From assembly GCF_000374865.1 (NCBI RefSeq), contig NZ_KB895453.1:435828-499827 (forward strand): DNA of 64,000 bases, written 5' to 3'. This document shows, one piece after another, positions 8,714 through 18,054 of the stretch. The stretch comes from Arthrobacter sp. 135MFCol5.1 (GTDB lineage: Bacteria > Actinomycetota > Actinomycetes > Actinomycetales > Micrococcaceae). The notes below the pieces were generated by a model that made no database searches, was not told where the DNA came from, and was given only the letters and a program-made list of their open reading frames with translations. Every line of letters begins with the position of its first letter. Position 1 is the stretch's first letter. The position numbers and the translations under genes were made by a program.

Positions 8714-10462
8714 CTAGAGCCCCAGATCAGCTTCGAAAGCGCCCTCTTCCAGGCGTGCCTTCAAGGTCTGGAGGAAGCGGCCGGCGTCCGCGCCGTCCAC
8801 CAGGCGGTGGTCGTACGTCAGGGACAGGTACATCATGGAGCGGATGGCGATCGAGTCGTCACCGTTTTCGTCAGCAACCACGACGGGCCGCTTGACGATG
8901 GCGCCGGTGCCCAGGATGCCCACCTGCGGCTGGTTGATGATCGGGGTGTCGAACAGGGCACCAACGGAACCAATGTTGGTGATACTGAACGTGCCGCCGG
9001 AGAGTTCGTCCGGACCGATCTTGCCGTCGCGGGTGCGGGATGCGACGTCGGCGATCTTGCCGGCGAGGCCGGCAAGGTTCAGGTTGCCGGCGTCGGCGAT
9101 GACTGGAACCAGCAGGCCCTTGTCGGTGTCGACGGCGATCGCCAGGTGCTCGGCGTTGTGGTAGGTGATTTCCTGCTTGTCTTCGTCGTAGGCGGCGTTG
9201 AGCTTCGGGTGCTGCTTGAGGGCCTCGGCCACAGCCTTGGCGATGAAGGGCAGGAAGGTCAGCTTGGTGCCGTTCTGGGCCTGGAAGGAGTTCTTGGCCC
9301 GGGCGCGCAGCTTGGCGACCTTGGTCATGTCCACCTCGTGGACCTGCGTCAGCTGCGTGGAGACCTCGAGGGATTCGCGCATGCGGCGGGCGATGACCTG
9401 GCGGATGCGGGGAGCCTTCTGGGTGGTGCCGCGCAGGGAGGAGGCAGCAGCGCCGGAAGCGGCCGGAGCGGACGCGGCAGGCGCTGCAGCCGGAGCTGCG
9501 GCGGGAGCGGCTTTTGCCTCGGCCGCGGCGATGACATCCTGCTTGCGGATGCGGCCGCCGACGCCGGTGCCGGACAGCGAGGAGATGTCAACGCCGTGCT
9601 GGTTGGCGAGCTTGCGGACCAGGGGAGTGACGTAGCCGGACTCGGAACCGCCGGCCGGGGCTGCCTCCTGGGCTGCGGGTGCAGCGGGTGCTGCAGCCGG
9701 GGCGGGAGCCGCCGCAGGTGCCGGGGCGGGAGCCGCGGCAGGGGCAGGAGCTTCCTGCTTGGGGGCTTCCTGCTTCGGTGCCTCCTGCTTGGGGGCCTCG
9801 GGAGCAGGTGCGGCAGCCGGAGCCGGAGCCGCAGCAGCGGGAGCGCCGGAGCCAATAACGGCGAGCACGGAGCCGACCTCGGCGGTTTCGTCCTCGTTGA
9901 CCCGGATTTCCTGCAGGGTGCCTGCCACCGGAGACGGAATTTCGGTGTCCACCTTGTCAGTGGAAACCTCGAGCAGCGGCTCGTCCACCTCAACGGAGTC
10001 GCCTACGGCCTTCAGCCAGCGGGTGACGGTGCCTTCGGTGACGCTTTCGCCGAGCGCGGGCAGGGTGACGTCGTGGCTTTCGCCGCCGGCCGCCGGTGCC
10101 TGCTGGGCAGGAGCTTCCTGGGCCGGTGCTTCCTGGGCGGGAGCAGCCTCAGCCGGTGCGGGTGCTTCCTGGGCCGGTGCTTCCTGCGCAGGGGCTTCTT
10201 CGGCGGGTGCGGAACCGCCGCCGGAGCCGTCGCCGATGCGCACCAGGGGTGCGCCTACCTCGGCGGTCTCATCTTCAGCGACCAGGATTTCTTCAATCAC
10301 GCCAGCTACGGGAGAGGGGATTTCAGTGTCTACTTTGTCGGTGGAGACTTCGAGCAGCGGCTCGTCCACCTCTACCCGGTCACCTACCTGCTTGAGCCAG
10401 CGGGTGACGGTTCCTTCGGTGACACTCTCACCGAGGGCGGGCAAGTTAACGGATTCAGACAT
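8714..10462 (-). CDS. sucB: Dihydrolipoamide acyltransferase E2 with two lipoyl domains
   Basis: E2 core of a 2-oxo acid dehydrogenase complex. The 582 residues contain two near-identical lipoyl domains (about 1-76 and 129-205; lipoylated lysines K43 and K170 in [10 protein letters not shown]), an E1/E3-binding domain (about 277-315, ending GRIRKQDV) and a trimeric acyltransferase domain with [13 protein letters not shown] near the end. Ala/Pro-rich flexible linkers separate the domains. In actinobacteria this protein (called SucB or DlaT) serves pyruvate dehydrogenase, and the 2-oxoglutarate reaction uses the Kgd fusion; sequence alone does not settle the substrate. The ATG at 10462 begins [13 protein letters not shown] and follows AAGGAG at longish spacing. 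lpdA lies immediately upstream on the same strand, with a 114-base gap. Confidence 0.95.
   Translation of the reverse strand: MSESVNLPALGESVTEGTVTRWLKQVGDRVEVDEPLLEVSTDKVDTEIPSPVAGVIEEILVAEDETAEVGAPLVRIGDGSGGGSAPAEEAPAQEAPAQEAPAPAEAAPAQEAPAQEAPAQQAPAAGGESHDVTLPALGESVTEGTVTRWLKAVGDSVEVDEPLLEVSTDKVDTEIPSPVAGTLQEIRVNEDETAEVGSVLAVIGSGAPAAAAPAPAAAPAPEAPKQEAPKQEAPKQEAPAPAAAPAPAPAAAPAPAAAPAAPAAQEAAPAGGSESGYVTPLVRKLANQHGVDISSLSGTGVGGRIRKQDVIAAAEAKAAPAAAPAAAPAASAPAASGAAASSLRGTTQKAPRIRQVIARRMRESLEVSTQLTQVHEVDMTKVAKLRARAKNSFQAQNGTKLTFLPFIAKAVAEALKQHPKLNAAYDEDKQEITYHNAEHLAIAVDTDKGLLVPVIADAGNLNLAGLAGKIADVASRTRDGKIGPDELSGGTFSITNIGSVGALFDTPIINQPQVGILGTGAIVKRPVVVADENGDDSIAIRSMMYLSLTYDHRLVDGADAGRFLQTLKARLEEGAFEADLGL
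9743..9799 (-). repeat. In-frame 15-base repeat in the sucB second linker
   Basis: Three consecutive units encoding EAPKQ, then a partial EAPA, in the linker after lipoyl domain 2. A length-variable coding tandem repeat. Confidence 0.85.
10100..10198 (-). repeat. In-frame 15-base repeat in the sucB first linker
   Basis: Repeated EAPAQ units with small variations between the two lipoyl domains, making a mobile Ala/Pro/Gln tether. Similar to, but distinct from, the EAPKQ array of the second linker. Confidence 0.85.
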
Positions 10463-10576
10463 GTCGTCCCCGTTCTCCTTATTGATCTTTAGTGCGAATG
10501 ATTGCTGCCATGGTGGAAGCCTAGTGCACCCGGCCTGCGCGGCCGGGTGCACCAGGCCTGGTAATACTGTGGAAAA

Positions 10577-11959
10577 TCAGCCGTGCAGCGGCTTGCCGGC
10601 CAGCGCCAGGTGGGCTTCGCCGAGGGCCTCGTTCTGGGTGGGGTGGGCGTGCACCAGCTGGGCGACGTCCTCCGGGTAGGCTTCCCAGTTCACGATCAGC
10701 TGGGCCTCGCCCACCTGCTCGCCCATGCGGGCTCCGATCATGTGGACGCCAACCACGGGGCCGTCCTTCTGGCGGACCAGCTTGACCAGTCCGGAGGTGC
10801 CCAGGATGGAGCTCTTGCCGTTGCCGGCCAGGTTGTACTCCTGGGTCTGGACCTGGTCGTCGCCGAACTTTTCCTTGGCAGCCTTCTCGGTGTAGCCAAC
10901 CGTGGCGATTTCGGGTTCGGAGTAGGTGACCTTGGGGATGTTGATGTCCTCGACAACCACCGGCTTCAGGCCGGCGATTTCCTCGGCAACGAAGATGCCC
11001 TGCTGGTAACCACGGTGCGCCAGCTGCACGCCGGGAACGATGTCGCCCACCGCGTAGATGTTGCCGACGCCGGTGTGCAGGCGCTCGTTGGTGATGACGA
11101 AGCCGCGGTTAATGGTGATCCCCGCGTCCTCGTAGCCCAGGTTGGCGGTGACCGGGCCGCGGCCAACGGCAACCAGCAGCAGGTCGGCTTCGAAGGTCTT
11201 GCCGTCCACGAGGGTGACCTTGACGCCGTCGTCATTCTGCTCGACACCCTGGAAGAACACGCCGGTGGAGAACTTGATGCCGCGCTTCTTGAAGGCACGC
11301 TCGAAGTTCTTGACGATCGTCGCATCCTCGTTGGGAACGAGGGAGGGGAGGCCTTCGACGATGGTGACGTCCACGCCGAACGACTTCCAGACCGAGGCGA
11401 ACTCGACGCCGATGACGCCGCCGCCGAGGATGATGGCGCTCTTGGGGATGTAATCCATGGTGAGGGCCTGGTCCGACGTGATGACCTTGCCGCCGATTTC
11501 CAGGCCGGGAAGGGTACGGGAGTAGGAGCCGGTTGCCAGGACGATGTTCTTGCCCTTGTAGGCGGTGCCGTTCACGACGACGGTGTCGGTGCCCTGCAGC
11601 TTGCCTTCACCCTCGATGACGGTGATGCCCTTGGACTTGATGAGTCCCTGCAGGCCCTTGTACTTGCCGGCGATGATGCCGTCCTTGTAGGCGTTGACAG
11701 CGTTGATGTCGATGCTGTCGAGGGTGACGTTCACGCCGTACTTGGCGGAGTCACGGGCGTGGTCTGCCAGCTCTGCAGAGTGCAGCAGGGCCTTGGTGGG
11801 GATGCAGCCGTTGTGGAGGCAGGTGCCGCCCAGCTTGCCCTTCTCCACGAGGCCGACGGTAAGGCCCAGCTGTACCGCCCGCAGCGCCGCGGCGTACCCG
11901 CCGCTGCCGCCACCGAGTACCAGGATGTCGAATTCTTGCGCAGTTGCCTGATCGGCCAC
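10577..11959 (-). CDS. lpdA: Dihydrolipoyl dehydrogenase (E3)
   Basis: FAD enzyme that reoxidises dihydrolipoyl groups with NAD+, shared by 2-oxo acid dehydrogenases and glycine cleavage. The 460 residues show the FAD-binding GGGSGGYAAA motif (16-25), the redox disulfide in GGTCLHNGCIPTK (C47, C52), a second Rossmann motif GGGVIGVEFA for NAD, and the C-terminal HAHPTQNEALGEA with the active-site His-Glu pair. The GTG start follows GAGGGAG with about eight bases' spacing. It is upstream of sucB on the same strand, probably one operon. Confidence 0.97.
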   Translation of the reverse strand: MADQATAQEFDILVLGGGSGGYAAALRAVQLGLTVGLVEKGKLGGTCLHNGCIPTKALLHSAELADHARDSAKYGVNVTLDSIDINAVNAYKDGIIAGKYKGLQGLIKSKGITVIEGEGKLQGTDTVVVNGTAYKGKNIVLATGSYSRTLPGLEIGGKVITSDQALTMDYIPKSAIILGGGVIGVEFASVWKSFGVDVTIVEGLPSLVPNEDATIVKNFERAFKKRGIKFSTGVFFQGVEQNDDGVKVTLVDGKTFEADLLLVAVGRGPVTANLGYEDAGITINRGFVITNERLHTGVGNIYAVGDIVPGVQLAHRGYQQGIFVAEEIAGLKPVVVEDINIPKVTYSEPEIATVGYTEKAAKEKFGDDQVQTQEYNLAGNGKSSILGTSGLVKLVRQKDGPVVGVHMIGARMGEQVGEAQLIVNWEAYPEDVAQLVHAHPTQNEALGEAHLALAGKPLHG

Positions 11960-12147
11960 TAAAACGCTCCCTCGCGTGAACGATGACGCGATCAGCGCGC
12001 ATCATCTGGTCTTGGAACTTGCACTGCCGTGATTATGTCAGCAGGGCAACTCTCTTGCATTTGTGACTACCGTGGTTCACCTTAGCGAACCACCTATCCA
12101 TGCTCCACCTTGGCGGCGCGTTTGTGGAGCGCTTGTGGCCAGTGTCA

Positions 12148-12190
12148 CGCGGCTTTGTGGCGGAGGGATCACCCCCGCCGCAAAGCCGCG
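12148..12190 (-). terminator. Hairpin between pepA and lpdA
   Basis: CGCGGCTTTGTGGCGG pairs with CCGCCGCAAAGCCGCG (16 bases, one wobble) around an 11-base loop. It lies 24 bases past the pepA stop and upstream of the lpdA promoter region. There is no T run, so it may end pepA transcription as a T-less actinobacterial terminator. Confidence 0.7.
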
Positions 12191-12213
12191 CGGCACGGCC
12201 CGTCAAGCCTTGA

Positions 12214-13737
12214 TCAGGCCGCGGCGAGGATGTCCTCGACGTACGCGACCAGGGTCCGGACGGTGCAGCCGGTGCCCTGCTTGTGTGTGTAGCCGTACGG
12301 GCTGCCGTTGTTGAATGACGGCCCGGCAATGTCGATGTGCGCCCACGGGATCTGCGCGCCCGCCTTATCCTTACCCACGAACTCGCGCAGGAAAACGGCA
12401 GCGGTCATCATGCCGCCGTGCCGCTCTCCGATATTGGCAAGGTCCGCCACCTGGGAGTCCAGGCTGGGGCGCAGTTCTTCCGGCAGGGGCATCGGCCAGA
12501 CCAGCTCGCCGGCGCGGTCCGCGGCAACCTTGAGCGCGCCGGTGACGCTGTCCGAGCCCATGATGCCCGCGGTGCGGTTGCCCAGTGCGATAAGCTGCGC
12601 GCCGGTAAGGGTGGCGACGTCAATGATGGCGTCCGGGTATTCGCCGCTCGCTGCGACGATGCCGTCCGCCATGACCAGCCGGCCTTCGGCATCCGTATTA
12701 AGTACTTCCACGGTCTTGCCGCCGTACATGGTCAGGACATCGGCGGGGCGGGAGGCGGCACCGCCGGGCATGTTTTCGGCGATGCACAGCCAGGCCGTGG
12801 CCTTGACGGGCAGGCCCAGCCCGGCGATGGCCAGGACAGTGTTAAGGACGACGGCGGCGCCCGCCATATCGCTCTTCATGTCACCCATGTTCAGGGCCGG
12901 CTTGAGGGAAATTCCGCCGGTGTCGAACGTGATGCCCTTTCCGACGAGGGCAATCTTCGACGTCGCCTTGGCGGGGGAGTATTCGACCTTCACCAGGCGC
13001 GGCTGCCGCGAGGAGCCCTTGCCAACGCCCATGATGCCGCCGAAGCCTTCCTTCTCCAGGCGCTTCTCGTCCCAAACGGTCACCTTCACCGGAAGGCCCT
13101 TGGCGAGATCCTTGGCGGCCTCTGCGAAGGATTCCGGGTACAGGTGGCTGGGCGGGGTGTTAACGAGGGACCGGGTCGCATTCACGGCCTTGGCCACCAA
13201 GCCTGCGCGCTTCAGCGCGGAGTCCACCCCGGCGGTGCCGGCCAGTTCGGTGAAGATCACGGCGTTCCGGACCGGGTCCTTCAGCCCGTCAGTCGAGGAC
13301 CGGAACTCGGTGAAGGAGTAGGCGCCCAGCGCCGCGCCCTCGGCGACGGCAGCGACGTCCTGCACGGTCGCCGTCGGAAACGCCAGGGTGACTGTGGCCA
13401 GGCCCGCAAGCTGGCGGACCGCCGAGCCTGCGGCGCGGCGAAGAGCCTCGCCTGCCAGCGGTTCGCCGGCCGCGACCTTGCCAACCCCGGCCAGGGCCAG
13501 GATACCGGCTCCGGTTTCGGGCAGCCCCGGCAGGCGTACAAGCTGGTCTGCCGCGCCGGTAACGCCCAGCGCCTTGAGGGATTCCGTGAGGGCTTCCGCG
13601 GACTTTGCCGTCAAGGGGTTGTCCAGGAGAACGGGCCCGTCGGTTCCCTGCCCCACCCCGATGACCACTGCCTCGCTGGCGCTCTTCTTCATGTCCCGCG
13701 AGACGGTACTAAGGTTGATTTCAGTATTCTTGACCAC
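12214..13737 (-). CDS. pepA: Leucyl aminopeptidase (M17)
   Basis: Cytoplasmic dizinc or dimanganese aminopeptidase that releases N-terminal amino acids from peptides. The 507-residue length fits. The C-terminal catalytic domain contains VGKGITFDTGG (first metal-binding Lys and Asp) and NTDAEGRLVMADG (metal ligands and active-site region), the M17 signatures. The GTG start is preceded by GAGGA at nine bases. It is transcribed toward lpdA but separated from it by a hairpin, and it diverges from the PAC2 gene. In M. tuberculosis the ortholog pepB lies close to dlaT, lipB and lipA, so the grouping is conserved. Confidence 0.96.
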   Translation of the reverse strand: MVKNTEINLSTVSRDMKKSASEAVVIGVGQGTDGPVLLDNPLTAKSAEALTESLKALGVTGAADQLVRLPGLPETGAGILALAGVGKVAAGEPLAGEALRRAAGSAVRQLAGLATVTLAFPTATVQDVAAVAEGAALGAYSFTEFRSSTDGLKDPVRNAVIFTELAGTAGVDSALKRAGLVAKAVNATRSLVNTPPSHLYPESFAEAAKDLAKGLPVKVTVWDEKRLEKEGFGGIMGVGKGSSRQPRLVKVEYSPAKATSKIALVGKGITFDTGGISLKPALNMGDMKSDMAGAAVVLNTVLAIAGLGLPVKATAWLCIAENMPGGAASRPADVLTMYGGKTVEVLNTDAEGRLVMADGIVAASGEYPDAIIDVATLTGAQLIALGNRTAGIMGSDSVTGALKVAADRAGELVWPMPLPEELRPSLDSQVADLANIGERHGGMMTAAVFLREFVGKDKAGAQIPWAHIDIAGPSFNNGSPYGYTHKQGTGCTVRTLVAYVEDILAAA

Positions 13738-13991
13738 AGGGATGAGTCCTCAATTCTCGAAACGTTCGGGCAGGAATGCATGTTGGGCGCTCTGCCATGG
13801 TGGCCCGGCTCCGGCCGTCGTGGACCGCTCCGGGGGCGTGCCAGCCCGCCTGGCAGGCCAGTTCCGATCGTAGCCCTTCCGCGCCACGGCGGGAGAATTT
13901 CCTGAGATGTGCGCCACACGGGGTGCCGGAATGCCCGGCCCGTCCGCCGCGTTATGCAAGATGTCCACCCGAACCCTGAAAGGAACACGCC

Positions 13992-14930
13992 GTGCTTGAA
14001 CGGATTTCCGGCTCCCTGCTGGACCCCGACGCGCTCTACGCCAGCAACATCGAGCTGTTCCACAGCCCCGATCTGCGGGGGTTGAACCTGGTCATGGGTT
14101 TCACCGGTTTCGCCGACGCCGGCCACGTGGTGAAGCAGATCAACGCCGAACTGCTGGACACCCTCGATGCCCAGCCGGTGGCGGTCTTCGACGCCGACCA
14201 GCTGATCGACTACCGGTCCCGCCGCCCGCACCTGAGCTTCGTGGAAGACCACATCCAGGACTACCAGGAGCCCCGCCTGGCCCTGTACCGCCTCGTCGAC
14301 GGCCTCGGCAAACCGTTCCTCCTCCTGGCTGGATTCGAACCCGACCTGCAGTGGGAGCGGTTCGCCCGCGCCGTGGTCAACATCGTGGAGAAACTCGATG
14401 TCAACCTGGTCACGTGGATCCACTCGATCCCCATGCCGGTCCCGCACACCCGTCCCGTGGGCGTCACCGTGCACGGAAACCGGCCTGAGCTGATTGAAGG
14501 CATTTCGGTGTGGAAGCCCACCGTGGAAGTTCCAGCCGCCGTCGGCCACATCCTGGAATTGCGCCTCGTCGAAGCCGGACGCAATGTCGCCGGCTACGTC
14601 ATCCACGTGCCGCACTACCTTGCGGAGGCAGAGTACCCCACGGCCGCCGTCGCCGGCCTCGAATACCTCGGTGCTGCGACGTCGCTCATGCTGCCCACCG
14701 ACCGGCTTCGTGAATCGGGCCGTGACGTCAGCCGCCAGATCGCCGAGCAGATCGAGGCGTCCGAGGAAGTCCAGCAGGTGGTGGCCCGCCTCGAAACGCG
14801 CTACGACGAGAAGGCCGACGGCATGGTGCGGCGCTCGCTCCTGGCCAACGAAAATGACGAGCTTCCCGACGCCGACGACCTCGGCGCCGCCGTGGAGGCA
14901 TACCTGGCCAGGGAGAATCCGAAGCCGTAG
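13992..14930 (+). CDS. PAC2-family (proteasome assembly chaperone-like) protein
   Basis: 312 residues with a PAC2 fold over most of the length (LVMGFTGFADAGHVVKQ near the start, FEPDLQWERF and VPHYLAEAEYPTAAVAGLEYL in the middle) and an acidic, helical C-terminus. Bacterial PAC2 proteins accompany 20S proteasome-bearing actinobacteria, but a chaperone role is not proven for them. The GTG start at 13992 has GAAAGGA upstream. No proteasome genes are in the window. The 254 bases shared with divergent pepA presumably hold both promoters; I see no clear operator there. Confidence 0.9.
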   Translation: MLERISGSLLDPDALYASNIELFHSPDLRGLNLVMGFTGFADAGHVVKQINAELLDTLDAQPVAVFDADQLIDYRSRRPHLSFVEDHIQDYQEPRLALYRLVDGLGKPFLLLAGFEPDLQWERFARAVVNIVEKLDVNLVTWIHSIPMPVPHTRPVGVTVHGNRPELIEGISVWKPTVEVPAAVGHILELRLVEAGRNVAGYVIHVPHYLAEAEYPTAAVAGLEYLGAATSLMLPTDRLRESGRDVSRQIAEQIEASEEVQQVVARLETRYDEKADGMVRRSLLANENDELPDADDLGAAVEAYLARENPKP

Positions 14931-14969
14931 CGGCGCGTCACGGCTTCGGGGGAGCCTGCCGGGGCCGGG

Positions 14970-14975
14970 CATAAT
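14970..14975 (+). promoter_or_regulatory. Predicted -10 box of the MFS gene (leaderless type)
   Basis: CATAAT ends six bases before the GTG start at 14982. No ribosome binding site is present. Confidence 0.45.
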
Positions 14976-14981
14976 GAACAA

Positions 14982-16328
14982 GTGACTGCTCCCCGCGCCT
15001 GGCTGATTTGGACCGTTGGAATTTTCGGGTACCTGGTGGCCGTGGCGCAACGCACCTCCTTCGGGGTAGTGGGCCTTGAGGCCACCGAGCGCTTCCATGC
15101 CACGGCCTCGGCCATATCCTTTTTCACGGTCCTGCAACTGCTGGTCTACGCCGGGTTGCAGATCCCGGTCGGATTGCTGGTGGACAGGTTCGGCTCCCGG
15201 GCAATGATCGCCGGCGGTGCCGTGCTGATGGGGCTGGGCCAGTTGCAGCTTGCCTTTGCCGAGAGCATCCCGGGCGGGGTCCTGGGCCGCGTGCTGGTGG
15301 GAGCCGGCGATGCCATGACCTTCATCTCGGTGATCCGGCTCATCCCGCTGTGGTTTGCTCCGGTCCGCGTCCCCCTGGTGACCCAGCTGACCGGCATGTC
15401 CGGCCAGCTGGGGCAGCTATTCAGCGTCCTTCCCTTCGCGCTCGTCCTGCACCTGTCGGGCTGGACTCCCGCCTTCCTGATGCTGGCCGGGATGTCGGCC
15501 CTCGCCGTCGTGCTGGTCCTCCTGCTGCTGCAGGACGTTCCGCCGGGCACCGAACGCCCGGACGCCCGGCAGGGGCTGAAAGCAACCGGCGTCTCGCTGG
15601 CGCGCGCCTGGCGCCAGCCCGGAACCAGGCTGGGAATGTGGAGCCACTTCACCATCCAGTTCAGCGGCACCGTGTTCGCGATGACCTGGGGCTACCCGTT
15701 CCTGATCTCCGGCCAGGGCCTGGACGCCGGTACCGTTGCAGCTCTGATGGCGCTGTATGTTGCCGCTGCCATGGCCGTGGGCCCTTTCATTGGCCGCTTC
15801 GTTTCCCGCCACCCGCTGCGCCGCTCCACCATGGTCCTGCTCATTGCCGGTTTCACGGCCGCCGCCTGGGCCGCGGTGCTGTTGTTGCCCGGCAGGTCTC
15901 CGCTGTGGCTGCTGGCCATGCTGGTGGTCGTCCTCGCCATCGGCGGCCCGGGGTCGATGATCGGTTTTGACTTCGCGCGGACTTTCAACCCCGCGCACCG
16001 GATCGGGACGGCCACCGGCATCGTCAATGTTGGCGGTTTCATTGCCGCCCTGGTGTCCATCTTCCTGATCGGCCTGGTGTTGGACCTGCTCTATGCCACC
16101 GGATTCTCGCAGGGTGTCCTGTATGGCCTGGACCCGTTCCGGCTGGCCCTCAGCGTCCAGTTCCTGCTGCTCGCGATTGGATCGGCAGCGATCGTTGCCT
16201 CCAGGCGAAAGGTGCGCCGGCAGATGGCTGCGCAGGGAATCGTCGTGCCGCCCCTGCGCAGTGCCTTGGCGCGGCAGCGCCGGGAGAGCCTGGCCCGCCG
16301 CCGGCAGCCTGCACCTACCGACGACTAA
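14982..16328 (+). CDS. Major facilitator superfamily transporter
   Basis: 448 residues forming 12 predicted transmembrane helices in two bundles. The first intracellular loop carries the MFS signature (GLLVDRFGSRAMIAGG, about 61-76) and the second half carries GRFVSRHPLRRSTM at the matching position. A charged cytoplasmic loop separates the halves (about 185-205) and the C-terminal tail is basic. The N-terminal QRTSFGV resembles the GlpT/UhpT-like anion:cation symporter group, so an organic anion substrate is possible but not demonstrated. It follows the PAC2 gene by 51 bases but has its own apparent leaderless promoter. Confidence 0.9.
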   Translation: MTAPRAWLIWTVGIFGYLVAVAQRTSFGVVGLEATERFHATASAISFFTVLQLLVYAGLQIPVGLLVDRFGSRAMIAGGAVLMGLGQLQLAFAESIPGGVLGRVLVGAGDAMTFISVIRLIPLWFAPVRVPLVTQLTGMSGQLGQLFSVLPFALVLHLSGWTPAFLMLAGMSALAVVLVLLLLQDVPPGTERPDARQGLKATGVSLARAWRQPGTRLGMWSHFTIQFSGTVFAMTWGYPFLISGQGLDAGTVAALMALYVAAAMAVGPFIGRFVSRHPLRRSTMVLLIAGFTAAAWAAVLLLPGRSPLWLLAMLVVVLAIGGPGSMIGFDFARTFNPAHRIGTATGIVNVGGFIAALVSIFLIGLVLDLLYATGFSQGVLYGLDPFRLALSVQFLLLAIGSAAIVASRRKVRRQMAAQGIVVPPLRSALARQRRESLARRRQPAPTDD

Positions 16329-16420
16329 GGGCGCAGGCCACTGGTCCTCCACCGCTCGGGTTTCCCACATAGCCGAACGGCCCGGTGCGCGCTGCGCGGC
16401 AGGGGGCCAATGCTGGAGCC

Positions 16421-17749
16421 ATGACAGCTCCGGAACGATTGACAGTCCACGGCCCCGAAGACATCCTCGGCTTCATCCCGCATTCGCTGGGATACTGGCC
16501 GGCATCGAGTCTCGTGGCCATGACCTTGCGCGGCACCACGCTGGGAGCCACGCTGCGGCTTGACCTTCCCGACCTGGAGACACAGGTGGACCCGTCGGGG
16601 TTCGCCCGCGCCGTCCGCCGCTACCTGCAGTCTGACGTTGAGGCCGACGGCTCGCTGCTGGCGATTTTTACCACCGACGCCGGGGCGGCGCCGCCTACCG
16701 CCTACGACCAACTGGTCCGCGACGTGCAGGCTGTCCTGGACCAGGCGGGCATGCCTGTCCGTCACGCGTGGTTCGTGGGCGACGCGTATTGGCGGGACGC
16801 CCTGTGCCGGGACTCGTCGTGTTGCCCACCGCCCGGCCGCCCGGTCCAGCAGATCAGGGACAGCACGCTTAATGCCGAGATGGTGTACCGGGGCAGCAGC
16901 ATCGAGGCAGCGCCGGGATCGGGCACTGCGCACGTGCCGGCGCTGCCGGGCAAATATGTGGCCTCCGTCCTGGCGCGGGAGGACGGCTGGATGGAAGAAC
17001 TGGCCGGGCGGACCCGGAGCAGGGCCCAGTTCAGCTCCGTGCTGGACTTCTGGGAGAGGATCCTGGGCCAGCCGGCCGCGACGCCGTGGCAACCGGACGC
17101 CGAGCGCGATGCGTTCCTTCGCGCCACCATCTTCGTGCCGACTTGGCGCGATGCCGTTCTGGTCATGGCAGCAGCGGGCAGGAGTGCCGCGGAGGCAGGA
17201 GCTGAGCTTTTCGGGGCCCTTGACGATGTGGGTGCGTCTGAGGTTGCCGGCGACTCCGCCGTGTTCGCGCCGTTAGCCTCGCCGGCCGCATGCCTGGACA
17301 CGGCGCCGCGGTTGCGGACGCCGGGGTTCGGGGCTGCAACAGCGCCTGCGCGGCTGGGCCGGGACCGCCGGCCACGTTTACTGAACCCCGCCGGACCTCC
17401 GGTTGCCGGTTACGGCGAGATCCTGATGGGAGTGGCGCCTGAGGTGCCCTGCTGGGCGGCCCTGGACATGTTGGACCGCGTCCTTGAACACTTGGCAGCG
17501 CCGGGCGGACGGGCCGGGGCTGCAGCCTTGGCCGGCAGGGGATGGATAGCCTGGTGCCGCGGCCGCGGATCGTACGCGGCCGCCTACCTGGGCGAGGCGC
17601 TCCGGCTTGAGCCCGGGTACAGGCTGGCGGAATTGTTGCTGGACATTGTCGCGCGGGGTGCGCTCTGCGGCTGGGCGGCGCGGAAGGACGCTGCCTGGCA
17701 GAAATTCGGGCCGGATCCCTTTGGGCCGGAGCGCGGAGGTGTGGTCTGA
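16421..17749 (+). CDS. DUF4192 domain-containing protein
   Basis: 442 residues with the DUF4192 opening (GPEDILGFIPHSLGYWPASSLVAMTLRG), a family found in actinobacteria and of unknown function. The N-terminal half is a compact alpha/beta domain; the C-terminal third (from about 320) is Ala/Leu-rich helical with AYLGEALRLEPGYRLAELLLD, resembling one TPR-like hairpin. No signal peptide or membrane segment is present. The ATG at 16421 was chosen because the family homology begins there; the open frame extends 12 codons further. The MFS gene is 92 bases upstream and the sigA control region follows. Confidence 0.85.
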   Translation: MTAPERLTVHGPEDILGFIPHSLGYWPASSLVAMTLRGTTLGATLRLDLPDLETQVDPSGFARAVRRYLQSDVEADGSLLAIFTTDAGAAPPTAYDQLVRDVQAVLDQAGMPVRHAWFVGDAYWRDALCRDSSCCPPPGRPVQQIRDSTLNAEMVYRGSSIEAAPGSGTAHVPALPGKYVASVLAREDGWMEELAGRTRSRAQFSSVLDFWERILGQPAATPWQPDAERDAFLRATIFVPTWRDAVLVMAAAGRSAAEAGAELFGALDDVGASEVAGDSAVFAPLASPAACLDTAPRLRTPGFGAATAPARLGRDRRPRLLNPAGPPVAGYGEILMGVAPEVPCWAALDMLDRVLEHLAAPGGRAGAAALAGRGWIAWCRGRGSYAAAYLGEALRLEPGYRLAELLLDIVARGALCGWAARKDAAWQKFGPDPFGPERGGVV

Positions 17750-18054
17750 CGCCCGGCCGTGGTGGCCCCGGGCCACGCCTCTCAGGGGCGCCGGAAGCGC
17801 TGGGGTGGTAATGGATGCCGGCAGGAGAGGCCGGATTCGGCCAAATCATGAGACAATGGATGCCGAGACCCGGTTGGGTCCGTGTATCGAGTGCTTGTAA
17901 CCGTGCCCGCAAGGGAACATTACAGCCGCTCCGGGAGTTGTCTTAAGTGACTCTGCCGGCCGTGGTGGCGCTTGGTTTCCACCACGGACTTGACAGGGTC
18001 ATAGTGGTGTTGCCCGTATGGTGATTCCACAGACCACCGCTAGAAAGGTTTTCT
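17750..18054 (+). other. 305-base intergenic region upstream of sigA
   Basis: No convincing gene is present. It holds a 32-codon open frame at 17848-17946 of unlikely composition, a perfect 9-base inverted repeat at 17960-17987, a TTGACA at 17990-17995, and the sigA ribosome binding site (AAAGG before the GTG). The length suggests a long leader or more than one sigA promoter. Confidence 0.6.
17960..17987. promoter_or_regulatory. Inverted repeat next to a -35-like TTGACA upstream of sigA
   Basis: CCGTGGTGG and CCACCACGG are perfect 9-base arms around 10 bases, and the repeat ends three bases before TTGACA (17990). A match to the -10 consensus is poor at normal spacing, so it could be an operator beside a promoter or an RNA hairpin in the leader. 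Confidence 0.45.

Noticed and set aside
8702..10492. Long plus-strand open frame (596 codons) opposite sucB, Gly/Ser/Arg-rich
   Set aside because: It is the antisense shadow of the Ala/Pro-rich E2 linkers; the minus strand encodes a complete E2.
10583..11962. 459-codon plus-strand frame opposite lpdA
   Set aside because: High-GC antisense shadow; no family features, and lpdA is intact on the other strand.
17848..17946. 32-codon open frame upstream of sigA as a possible leader peptide
   Set aside because: Arg/Pro/Trp-rich composition and no ribosome binding site; conservation would be needed to take it seriously.
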